From Pseudomonas fluorescens (lineage in GTDB: Bacteria; Pseudomonadota; Gammaproteobacteria; Pseudomonadales; Pseudomonadaceae): 64,000 bases of DNA. This document shows positions 51,965 through 59,659 of this stretch, piece after piece. Position 1 is the stretch's first letter. The number at the start of each line of letters is the position of its first letter. A program made the position numbers and the translations under genes. The notes below the pieces were generated by a model. It ran no database searches. It was given only the letters and a program-made list of their open reading frames with translations, and was not told the origin of the DNA. The stretch spans positions 276,035 to 340,034 of the forward strand of contig NZ_JAGGOG010000018.1 in assembly GCF_018614655.1 (NCBI RefSeq). The letters are read 5' to 3'.

Positions 51965-53608
51965 TTACATCATGCCGCCCATACCGCCCATACCACCCAT
52001 ATCTGGCATACCGCCGCCAGCAGGAGCGTCATCTTTGATCTCGGCGATCATTGCTTCGGTGGTGATCATCAGGCTGGCAATCGACGAAGCCGCTTGCAGA
52101 GCCGAACGAGTCACTTTAGCTGGGTCCAGGATGCCCATTTCGATCATGTCGCCGTATTCGCCGGTAGCAGCGTTGTAACCGAAGTTACCCGAACCCTGCT
52201 TGACCTTGTCGACAACGACGCTTGGCTCGTCGCCGGAGTTGGCAACGATCTGGCGCAGCGGTGCTTCAACAGCACGACGCAGCAGAGCGATACCGACGTC
52301 TTGATCAGCGTTGTCGCCTTTCAGCCCGGAGATAGCCTGCAGAGCGCGAACCAGTGCCACGCCACCGCCAGGTACCACGCCTTCTTCAACGGCTGCACGG
52401 GTAGCGTGCAGGGCGTCTTCAACGCGGGCTTTCTTCTCTTTCATTTCAACTTCGGAACCCGCGCCAACCTTGATCACTGCAACGCCGCCGGACAGCTTGG
52501 CCAGACGCTCTTGCAGTTTTTCACGGTCGTAGTCGGAAGTGGTATCAGCCACTTGCGAACGGATCTGGGTCACACGAGCCTGGATGTCAGATTCGACGCC
52601 AGCGCCGTCGATGACGGTGGTGTTTTCCTTGGTCACGGTGACGCGCTTGGCATTACCCAGGTGTTCCAGGGTAGCGCTTTCCAGGCTCAGGCCGATCTCT
52701 TCGGAGATAACGGTACCGCCAGTCAGAACAGCGATGTCCTGCAGCATGGCCTTACGACGATCGCCGAAACCAGGTGCTTTAACAGCAACCACTTTCACGA
52801 TACCGCGCATGTTGTTCACAACCAGAGTCGCCAGGGCTTCGCCTTCAACGTCTTCGGAAACGATCAGCAGTGGGCGGCCGGCTTTGGCAACAGCTTCCAG
52901 AACTGGCAGCAGTTCACGGATGTTCGAGATCTTTTTGTCGACCAGCAGGATCAGCGGGCCGTCGAGCTCGGCGGTCATGGTCTCTGGCTTGTTGACGAAG
53001 TACGGGGACAGGTAGCCACGGTCGAACTGCATGCCTTCAACAACCGACAGTTCGTTTTCCAGGCCCGAGCCTTCTTCAACGGTGATCACGCCTTCTTTAC
53101 CGACTTTTTCCATGGCTTCGGCAATGATGTCGCCGATGGAGCTGTCGGAGTTGGCCGAGATGGTGCCGACCTGAGCGATAGCCTTGGTGTCAGCGCATGG
53201 CTTGGACAGGGACTTCAGCTCTTTGACAATGGCGATGGTCGCCTTGTCGATGCCGCGTTTCAGGTCCATCGGGTTCATGCCGGCAGCGACGGCTTTCAGG
53301 CCTTCGTTGACGATCGACTGAGCCAGAACGGTAGCGGTGGTGGTGCCGTCGCCTGCGTCATCGTTGGCACGGGAGGCAACGTCTTTGACCAGCTGCGCGC
53401 CCATGTTTTCGAAGCGATCTTTCAGCTCGATTTCTTTGGCAACGGACACGCCGTCCTTGGTGATGGTCGGAGCGCCGAAGCTCTTCTCGATGATCACGTT
53501 ACGGCCTTTAGGGCCCAGGGTCGCTTTTACTGCGTCAGCCAGGACGTTGACACCGGCGAGCATTTTCTTACGGGCGGAGTCGCCGAATTTAACTTCTTTA
53601 GCAGCCAT
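51965..53608 (-). CDS. groEL: 60-kDa chaperonin GroEL
   Basis: ATP-dependent chaperonin that folds proteins inside a double-ring cage closed by GroES. The 547 residues match the family. The N-terminus AAKEVKFGDSARKKML, the ATP site LGPKGRNVI and DDAGDGTTTATVLA, and the flexible GGM tail (MGGMGGMGGMM) are all present. It lies 50 bases downstream of groES in a standard operon. Only a single copy is seen in the window. Codon choice indicates high expression. Confidence 0.98.
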   Translation of the reverse strand: MAAKEVKFGDSARKKMLAGVNVLADAVKATLGPKGRNVIIEKSFGAPTITKDGVSVAKEIELKDRFENMGAQLVKDVASRANDDAGDGTTTATVLAQSIVNEGLKAVAAGMNPMDLKRGIDKATIAIVKELKSLSKPCADTKAIAQVGTISANSDSSIGDIIAEAMEKVGKEGVITVEEGSGLENELSVVEGMQFDRGYLSPYFVNKPETMTAELDGPLILLVDKKISNIRELLPVLEAVAKAGRPLLIVSEDVEGEALATLVVNNMRGIVKVVAVKAPGFGDRRKAMLQDIAVLTGGTVISEEIGLSLESATLEHLGNAKRVTVTKENTTVIDGAGVESDIQARVTQIRSQVADTTSDYDREKLQERLAKLSGGVAVIKVGAGSEVEMKEKKARVEDALHATRAAVEEGVVPGGGVALVRALQAISGLKGDNADQDVGIALLRRAVEAPLRQIVANSGDEPSVVVDKVKQGSGNFGYNAATGEYGDMIEMGILDPAKVTRSALQAASSIASLMITTEAMIAEIKDDAPAGGGMPDMGGMGGMGGMM

Positions 53609-53658
53609 GATCGATATTCCTTAAATACTTTGTAGTAACGGGAAAATGAGCGGGGAAA

Positions 53659-53955
53659 TCAGCCTTCCAGAACAGCGAGAATCTCGTTCTCAGCCATTAC
53701 CAGCAGGTCTTCGCCGTCGATTTTCACAGTGTTGCTGCCGGAGTAAGGGCCGAATACAACCTTGTCACCCACTTTCACAGCCAGCGCACGTACTTCACCG
53801 TTTTCCAGGGTTTTGCCTGGACCAGCAGCCAGAATCACACCGTGGTTGGCTTTTTCAGCAGCCGAACCTGGCAGAACGATCCCACCAGCGGTTTTCTTTT
53901 CTTCTTCACTGCGACGGATGACGACGCGGTCATGCAGAGGACGAAGCTTGCTCAT
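53659..53955 (-). CDS. groES: 10-kDa co-chaperonin GroES
   Basis: The 98-residue lid subunit of the GroEL cage. It begins KLRPLHDRVVIRRSEEEKK and contains the mobile loop KTAGGIVLPGSAAEK that contacts GroEL. First gene of the groESL operon, with a good GGAGAG ribosome site. Upstream, a possible sigma-32 promoter (54126-54157) and no CIRCE element are seen, which fits sigma-32 rather than HrcA control in this genus. Confidence 0.97.
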   Translation of the reverse strand: MSKLRPLHDRVVIRRSEEEKKTAGGIVLPGSAAEKANHGVILAAGPGKTLENGEVRALAVKVGDKVVFGPYSGSNTVKIDGEDLLVMAENEILAVLEG

Positions 53956-54125
53956 TGTCGATCTCTCCTAATTGTGTTTTTCATCGGCCGGTGTCAATTC
54001 CGGCAGGTTAAATTCCGGCGGCGCCGGTCGCGGTTCGCAGGACGAAACGCGGAAGTCTGTCTGGTGTCGCCACCAGAAACCTTGCGGTGACCGTTACATA
54101 AGGGCGCATAAGCTTATTACAAGGC

Positions 54126-54157
54126 TTGGGGATGAAAATTTTTGTGTCTTTAAAAGC
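54126..54157 (-). promoter_or_regulatory. Candidate sigma-32 promoter of groESL
   Basis: On the minus strand CTTTTAAAG and CCCCAAG are separated by about 16 bases, similar to CTTGAAA / CCCCATnT. The -35 is imperfect, so this is tentative. Confidence 0.35.
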
Positions 54158-54193
54158 AACACAGCACCCGAAGGTGCCATGCCAGTGAAGGGG

Positions 54194-54670
54194 CTACTTG
54201 GCGTCGCGGTGTTCGAACTCACCTTCGATCACGTCACCCTCGCGCCCCAGAGGCTGGCGAGGGGCCGGGCCGCCGCGTGGCTGCAGGTCATCGGAGAACG
54301 CACGCTGACGAATCGCAGCCTCTTCGGCACGCTGGCGCATCTTGCCCGCCAACAGCTTGCGAGTGAATGGCAACAACAGCACAAGGCCGAGCACGTCGCT
54401 GACAAAACCCGGCAGGATCAACAAGCCGCCAGCCAAGGCCATCATCAGGCCTTCAAGCATGGTCTGGGCCGGCAGCTCGCCGCGATTCAAACTTTCACGG
54501 GCGCGCAGTGCGGTGGCCAAGCCGGCGATACGCAGCACAAACACGCCGAGCATCGAGCCGAGAATAATCAGCAGCAGGGCCGGGAAAAACCCGATGGCCG
54601 CACTGACCTTGACGAATACGAACAGCTCCAACACCAGGAACAGCAGAAAGAGCAATAAAAAAGGGCGCAT
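54194..54670 (-). CDS. fxsA: FxsA-family inner-membrane protein
   Basis: A 158-residue protein with three or four membrane helices in its first 110 residues (FLLLFLLFLVLELFVFVKV; GFFPALLLIILGSMLGVFVL; LMMALAGGLLILPGFVSDVLGL), followed by a charged cytosolic tail ending GEFEHRD. FxsA in E. coli relieves exclusion of phage T7 by the F-plasmid protein PifA. It commonly sits upstream of groES in pseudomonads, as here. GAGGAA precedes the ATG at 54670. Confidence 0.92.
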   Translation of the reverse strand: MRPFLLLFLLFLVLELFVFVKVSAAIGFFPALLLIILGSMLGVFVLRIAGLATALRARESLNRGELPAQTMLEGLMMALAGGLLILPGFVSDVLGLVLLLPFTRKLLAGKMRQRAEEAAIRQRAFSDDLQPRGGPAPRQPLGREGDVIEGEFEHRDAK

Positions 54671-54736
54671 CAAATGGTTCCTCAACGCAAGAATGCCTTG
54701 CTAGTTCACCTTAGATGACGTCGCCGTTTCGTGAAT

Positions 54737-55468
54737 TCAAGCTTCGGCGACCGTTTTTTTCGGCCAGGCCTGCGCGTGAGCCAAGAAAACCAAGGCTTCG
54801 CGTACTTGTGTCGGCGTGTTGCAAGGCTCGGCAAAAGGCAGCCAATACAGCGCCTGACCGATGCGCAGGTGCATGCCTTCGCTGTCGATACCGGCCAACT
54901 GAGCGGGCTCTGTCGTCGGCAGGCCAGCCAGCTCGACATAGTGGGCAATGGCCTTGGCGTGGTCACTGTTCATATGCTCGATCATGCTCAGCTCGGCCTT
55001 GCCAGCGAACGGATTGGCCAAGGTCAGTTGATCGACCCAATGGATCGCGCCAAAACCACCGATATAACGATGGCGCACCGGCTTGAGCACCCAGAAATCG
55101 AAATCATGGGCCTTGTGGTAATTCGCCGAATCCGGGAAATAACGGTAATAACGTTCGGCAGCCGATTCGATCGCCGCAGGATCATTGATCTTTTGCGCTT
55201 CAGCCAGGTAGGTCAGACGCCCTACCGCCTGTACGTCGTCCGCCTCGCGCTCCCCCACCAGTAACGAGCACTTGGGGTCTTTCTGCAGGTTATGGGTGTG
55301 CTGCGCGATGCGGCTGATCAGAATCAGCGGCTGGCCTTCGGCATCCAGGCAGTAAGGCACCACCGAGCCAAAGGGGAATCCAGGCATGGCCTTGGACAGC
55401 GTGGAGAGCGCTCCCCGGTATTCCTTGAGCAGTAGTTCTCGGGCATTCTTGGCAACGTGCGCGCTCAA
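54737..55468 (-). CDS. hugZ: HugZ-family heme-degrading/pyridoxamine-oxidase-like protein
   Basis: A 243-residue split-barrel protein of the HugZ type: an N-terminal PNPOx-like barrel (about 10-150, with SVVPYCLDAEGQPLILISRIAQHT and DPKCSLLV) and a C-terminal DUF2470-like domain (about 165-240) with MIEHMNSDHAKAIAHYV. HugZ proteins bind heme and can degrade it; others bind flavin. The start is a TTG (MSAHVAKNAREL) decided by AAGGAG 8 bases upstream; no ATG is suitably placed. A role complementary to hemO is possible but is an inference. Confidence 0.85.
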   Translation of the reverse strand: MSAHVAKNARELLLKEYRGALSTLSKAMPGFPFGSVVPYCLDAEGQPLILISRIAQHTHNLQKDPKCSLLVGEREADDVQAVGRLTYLAEAQKINDPAAIESAAERYYRYFPDSANYHKAHDFDFWVLKPVRHRYIGGFGAIHWVDQLTLANPFAGKAELSMIEHMNSDHAKAIAHYVELAGLPTTEPAQLAGIDSEGMHLRIGQALYWLPFAEPCNTPTQVREALVFLAHAQAWPKKTVAEA

Positions 55469-55543
55469 CTTATGACTCCTTCGGTAAATTCCGTCAAAAA
55501 ACGGACTAGGGTGAGCGCTTAAATCTGCTCACAGGACATGCGA

Positions 55544-56302
55544 ATGCATCTCAACGACAAAGTAATCATTATCACCGGCGGTTGCCAGGGTTTGGGCCGC
55601 TCCATGGCCGAGTATTTTGCAGGCAAAGGCGCCAACCTGGCCCTGGTGGACCTGAATCAGGAAAAACTCGACCAGGCGGTCGCCGCTTGCCAGGCCCGTG
55701 GCGTCAAGGCCCGCGCCTATCTGTGCAATGTGGCCAATGAAGAGCAAGTCGTCCAGACGGTGAAGCAGATTGCCGAAGACTTCGGTGCCATTCACGGTTT
55801 GATCAATAACGCCGGGATCCTGCGCGATGGCTTGCTGCTCAAGGTCAAGGACGGCGAGATGACCACGATGAGCCTGGCTCAGTGGCAAGCAGTGATCGAC
55901 GTTAACCTGACCGGTGTCTTCCTGTGCACCCGCGAAGTGGCGGCAAAGATGGTGGAGTTGAAGAACCAAAGCACCATCATCAACATCTCGTCGATTTCCC
56001 GGGCAGGTAATGTCGGCCAGACCAACTACTCGGCCGCCAAGGCCGGTGTCGCGGCGGCAACCGTGACCTGGGCCAGGGAACTGGCTCGCTACGGCATTCG
56101 TGTGGCGGGCATTGCGCCAGGCTTTATCGAGACCGAGATGACCTTGGGCATGAAGCCTGAGGCACTGGAGAAGATGACGTCGGGGATTCCCCTCAAGCGC
56201 ATGGGACGGCCCGAGGAAATTGCTCATTCGGCAGCGTATATTTTCGAGAACGACTATTACACCGGCCGGATTCTGGAGATGGATGGCGGCTTGCGGATTT
56301 AA
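55544..56302 (+). CDS. Short-chain dehydrogenase/reductase (FabG-like)
   Basis: A 252-residue classical SDR. The cofactor loop is GGCQGLGRS (TGxxxGxG-type) near residue 11-19, NNAG follows near 86-89, and the catalytic S-Y-K are in ISSISRAGNVGQTNYSAAKAG (Y about 158, K about 162). The substrate is unknown; sequence style is close to 3-oxoacyl-ACP reductases but no fatty-acid genes are adjacent. AGGA lies 7 bases before the second ATG (55544), so that start is preferred over 55538. Convergent with DUF481. Confidence 0.88.
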   Translation: MHLNDKVIIITGGCQGLGRSMAEYFAGKGANLALVDLNQEKLDQAVAACQARGVKARAYLCNVANEEQVVQTVKQIAEDFGAIHGLINNAGILRDGLLLKVKDGEMTTMSLAQWQAVIDVNLTGVFLCTREVAAKMVELKNQSTIINISSISRAGNVGQTNYSAAKAGVAAATVTWARELARYGIRVAGIAPGFIETEMTLGMKPEALEKMTSGIPLKRMGRPEEIAHSAAYIFENDYYTGRILEMDGGLRI

Positions 56303-56347
56303 AAACGCCGCAAGCCCGGGCCCACATTCTGGTCGAGCGTGACCCGA

Positions 56348-57355
56348 TTACCAGGTCACGCCAAAACCCGCGGTGTAGCGGGTCTTGCTCAAATCACTGT
56401 CCGAGCCACCGCTAATAATGTCGCGCTCAGCCTTGAGGTTGAGAGACGCCCATTCGGTGACCTTGTAGCGAAAGCCCATCTCCGCATCGAGGGAATAGTC
56501 GGTAGGTCCTGTCAGGGGTTTGCCCAATTCTCCGTTGGTAAAGAACTCCACTGTTTTGCCAACCAGATAACGGTTGTAGCTCCACTTCATGGCCAGCGAG
56601 TAGAAATTGTCTTTACCGCCGTCGGCGTATTCGTAGTCGGTACGGTTCAACAACGAGCCCAGGGAAAACGCACCCAATTCGTCATCCCAGAACTGGTAGC
56701 CCGGGCCGGTACCGATGGTGCGCTGGCGGGACAGGTCTTCGATCTTGTCGCGTTTGTAGGTCAAGCGACCTTGCCAGAACCACTGTTCGGTGAGGAAGCG
56801 GTCCAGGTCGTACTCGGCGCTCCAGTTGTCGGTCGTCACGACGTCGTTCTGGAACTCCCGGTTGTATTCGCCCTTGGCGGTATGCCGCCAGGCGCCATGG
56901 CGGGCGCTGGTCTTGAAGTCGATGTCATAGTCGTTGGTGTCTTTTTCTGCGCGCTTGTAGTCCAGCGCCACGTCGACATTACCTTTCCACACCAGATCTT
57001 CGATCACAGGCTTGGGCTTGATGATCTGCTGGATACTCGCCAACTCGACGGTCTTCGGTGCCTCGCCATTGGCCAGGGTGACCTTGCCGGGCTCGGCGGC
57101 CTGCAGGGATTTGGCTTTCTCGCCCGTGTAGGCATCTTGCTTGACCAGCAACTCCTGGTCGCTTTCCAGGGTTTTCACCTGCTTCCAGTCCACCGGAATA
57201 GAGCCGGCATAGTCGGTCTGGATCAGCAATTTACCGCCGTCGAAGACCTTGATCTTGCCGGTCAGGCGATCACCATTTTTCAACCAGACAGTATCGGCGA
57301 GCAGGGGGGTGGAGGCGCTGAAAACAGCGAGGCATAGCAGGGTTCTGGACAGCAT
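56348..57355 (-). CDS. DUF481 outer-membrane protein
   Basis: A 335-residue exported protein. The signal peptide ends near STPLLA-D (residue 21). An N-terminal domain (DTVWLKNGDRLTGKIKVFDGG; about 20-120) precedes a C-terminal DUF481 beta-barrel with alternating aromatic strands (GEYNREFQNDV, WFWQGRLTYKRDKIEDL) ending in GVTW, an outer-membrane-type terminus. The function is unknown. It is divergent from the ATL gene and shares the neighbourhood of hugZ, SDR and ampG known from P. aeruginosa. Confidence 0.88.
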   Translation of the reverse strand: MLSRTLLCLAVFSASTPLLADTVWLKNGDRLTGKIKVFDGGKLLIQTDYAGSIPVDWKQVKTLESDQELLVKQDAYTGEKAKSLQAAEPGKVTLANGEAPKTVELASIQQIIKPKPVIEDLVWKGNVDVALDYKRAEKDTNDYDIDFKTSARHGAWRHTAKGEYNREFQNDVVTTDNWSAEYDLDRFLTEQWFWQGRLTYKRDKIEDLSRQRTIGTGPGYQFWDDELGAFSLGSLLNRTDYEYADGGKDNFYSLAMKWSYNRYLVGKTVEFFTNGELGKPLTGPTDYSLDAEMGFRYKVTEWASLNLKAERDIISGGSDSDLSKTRYTAGFGVTW

Positions 57356-57518
57356 AAGCGGATGATGGACTCAAGTTTGCGAAAAAAACGGGCATTATCG
57401 CCAAGGATAAAGTCTTAGCAAGGACTGACTCGACTCTCTATATTGAGTTCAATTCTCATTGCCATTTTTACAGACGTTTCTTACAAACAGACTGACGATT
57501 TCAACGGGATACGCCCAA

Positions 57519-57872
57519 GTGATTGACCCCGCCGACGAAGAACAAAGCCCTGCCCAGATACGCCGAACGGCGCTCTACCTGACCCTCGCCCAGGTCCCCG
57601 AGGGTTGTGTGGTGAGTTATGGCGAGTTGGCGCACCTTGCGGGCCTGGGGCGCGCGGCCCGCTGGGTCGGCCGTACCCTCAGCCAACTCCCCGGCGACAC
57701 CAAACTGCCCTGGCACCGAGTGCTGGGTGCCGGCGGTCGGATAAGTCTGCCCGTGGGGAGTGCCTCCGGGGACGAGCAACGTGCGCGTTTGCGCAGTGAA
57801 GGTGTCAGTATCCTGAACAATCGCGTTGATATTCAGCGTCATGGCTGGCGCCCGGTAGAGCACAGCGGTTAG
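57519..57872 (+). CDS. Alkyltransferase-like protein (ATL, MGMT family without active cysteine)
   Basis: A 117-residue protein with the C-terminal fold of O6-alkylguanine-DNA methyltransferase: helix-turn-helix AQVPEGCVVSYGELAHLAGL and arginine finger region ARWVGRTL. The catalytic PCHR is PWHR here, with tryptophan in place of cysteine, as in ATL proteins that bind O6-alkylguanine and recruit nucleotide excision repair rather than repair it directly. The start is uncertain; GTG at 57519 (MIDPADEEQ) gives a typical length, and the frame is open to 57459. Confidence 0.85.
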   Translation: MIDPADEEQSPAQIRRTALYLTLAQVPEGCVVSYGELAHLAGLGRAARWVGRTLSQLPGDTKLPWHRVLGAGGRISLPVGSASGDEQRARLRSEGVSILNNRVDIQRHGWRPVEHSG

Positions 57873-57915
57873 AGTGCGCGCTTTGTTTCCGCAAATCTGA
57901 GGCAGACTCCAGCCC

Positions 57916-59457
57916 ATGCCCCGTAAAACCTGGCGCGCCGCGCTCGCTGCCTATGCCAGCCCCTCGACGTTAGTGCTGTTGCTGCTCGGCTTTGCTGCCG
58001 GCATGCCTTACATGTTGGTGTTCTCGACGCTCTCGGTGTGGCTGCGTGAAGCCGGTGTGGCCCGCGAAACGATCGGTTATGCGAGCCTGATCGGCCTGGC
58101 TTATGCCTTCAAGTGGGTCTGGTCGCCGCTGCTCGACCAATGGCGCCTGCCGTTACTCGGCAAGCTTGGGCGTCGTCGTTCCTGGCTGGTACTGGCCCAG
58201 TCGCTGGTGATCCTCGGATTGATCGGCATGGGTTTTTGCGATCCGCAGAAACACTTGTCCTGGCTGATTGCAATTGCCGTAGTCGTCGCCTTCGCGTCCG
58301 CCACCCAGGATATCGCCGTGGACGCCTATCGCCTGGAAATCGCCGACGACAGCCGTCAGGCCGCCCTGGCCGCCAGCTATATGTCGGGCTACCGGATCGC
58401 CGCGTTGCTGGCCACCGCCGGCGCGCTGTTCTTTGCCGAAGGCTTCGGCTCCACCGGCTTCAACTATAAGCATTCGGCCTGGACCGGCACCTATGTGCTG
58501 TTCGGCCTGCTGATGGTCCCGGCTCTGCTGACCACCTTCTTCATGCGCGAACCCGATGTACCGTTGCGCACCCAACTTCAAGCCGGGCGCTACAGCTTCG
58601 TCCATCAACTGGTCTCGGTGTTTGTGCTGATCGTGTTGCTGGTGTCGGTACCCGCAATGTTTACCCAGCTGTACAACACCGACTTCGCCAGCGTGCTGTT
58701 CCAAGGCGTCAGCCTGCTCGACCTGCTGCTGGAAGACCGTGCGTTCCTGCGGGCCATCCTCTACATCCTCCTCACCACCCTGTGCCTCTCGGCCATGGGG
58801 CGTCGCGGACTCGCCCCCGTACTCACACCGGTCAACGACTTTATCCTGCGTTATCGCTGGCAGGCATTCCTGCTGCTGGGGCTGATCGCCACCTATCGCA
58901 TGTCCGACACGGTCATGGGCGTGATGGCTAACGTGTTCTATATCGACCAGGGCTTCACCAAAGACCAGATCGCCGGTGTCAGCAAGGTCTTCGGCCTGAT
59001 CATGACGCTGGTAGGCGCCGGCATGGGCGGCCTGCTGATCGTGCGCTTCGGGATCCTGCCGATCCTGTTTATCGGCGGTATCACTTCGGCCGGGACCAAC
59101 CTGCTGTTCCTGATGCTCGCCGATATGGGCGCGGACCTGCAGATGCTGATCTTCACCATTTCCCTGGATAACTTCAGCTCGGGCCTGGCGACGTCGGCGT
59201 TTGTTGCCTACCTGTCGAGCCTGACCAACCTCAAGTTCTCTGCCACCCAATATGCGTTGCTCAGTTCGATCATGCTGTTGCTACCGCGCTTGATTGGCGG
59301 GTATTCAGGGGTGATGGTGGAGAAGTTCGGTTATCACAATTTCTTCCTGATCACCGCCCTGCTGGGTGTGCCGACGCTGCTCCTGATTGCCTTGCACTGG
59401 TTTCAGGAAAATCGGCGGATACGGTTGAATCCTCCCGAGGAAGGCGATCCGCTGTAG
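57916..59457 (+). CDS. ampG: AmpG muropeptide permease (MFS)
   Basis: Imports GlcNAc-anhydro-muropeptides from the periplasm for cell-wall recycling and for induction of AmpC beta-lactamase. The 513-residue protein has 14 predicted helices. AmpG-type signatures include SLIGLAYAFKWVWSPLLDQ near 55-73 and ATQDIAVDAYRLEI near 130. The stop codon TAG lies inside the left end of a REPIN, so the last codon and 3' region are shared with that repeat. The start ATG follows a weak GAGGCAG site. Located near ATL as in other pseudomonads. Confidence 0.93.
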   Translation: MPRKTWRAALAAYASPSTLVLLLLGFAAGMPYMLVFSTLSVWLREAGVARETIGYASLIGLAYAFKWVWSPLLDQWRLPLLGKLGRRRSWLVLAQSLVILGLIGMGFCDPQKHLSWLIAIAVVVAFASATQDIAVDAYRLEIADDSRQAALAASYMSGYRIAALLATAGALFFAEGFGSTGFNYKHSAWTGTYVLFGLLMVPALLTTFFMREPDVPLRTQLQAGRYSFVHQLVSVFVLIVLLVSVPAMFTQLYNTDFASVLFQGVSLLDLLLEDRAFLRAILYILLTTLCLSAMGRRGLAPVLTPVNDFILRYRWQAFLLLGLIATYRMSDTVMGVMANVFYIDQGFTKDQIAGVSKVFGLIMTLVGAGMGGLLIVRFGILPILFIGGITSAGTNLLFLMLADMGADLQMLIFTISLDNFSSGLATSAFVAYLSSLTNLKFSATQYALLSSIMLLLPRLIGGYSGVMVEKFGYHNFFLITALLGVPTLLLIALHWFQENRRIRLNPPEEGDPL

Positions 59458-59566
59458 GAGCGAGGGGCACGCCTGGTTCTTGCTCGCAAAGAACTCAGGA
59501 ACACCGCGTTTATCCGGGCTTCCCGCGTTATCGTTGACGACCTTCGCGAGCAAGCTCGCTCCTACA
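59453..59566. repeat. REPIN overlapping the ampG stop codon
   Basis: Same variant as the element at 16261-16373, in reverse orientation: TGTAGGAGCGAGGGGCACGCC... to ...GAGCAAGCTCGCTCCTACA, with CGCGTTATCGTT in the loop. Its first bases supply the ampG TAG codon. Confidence 0.8.
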
Positions 59567-59659
59567 TGTACCGCCCTTAACCTGATGCCTGTACGCGAGC
59601 AGCAAGCGCCCGTACAATCCCAAGTCATTTCAAGTCCAAGCAACCGACAACGGCCTACC

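Noticed and set aside
51821..53635. 604-codon plus-strand frame opposite groEL.
   Set aside because: Antisense shadow of a highly biased gene.
53956..54193. CIRCE/HrcA operator upstream of groES.
   Set aside because: No TTAGCACTC-N9-GAGTGCTAA sequence is present.
57519..57872. Active O6-methylguanine methyltransferase.
   Set aside because: The acceptor cysteine is replaced by tryptophan (PWHR).
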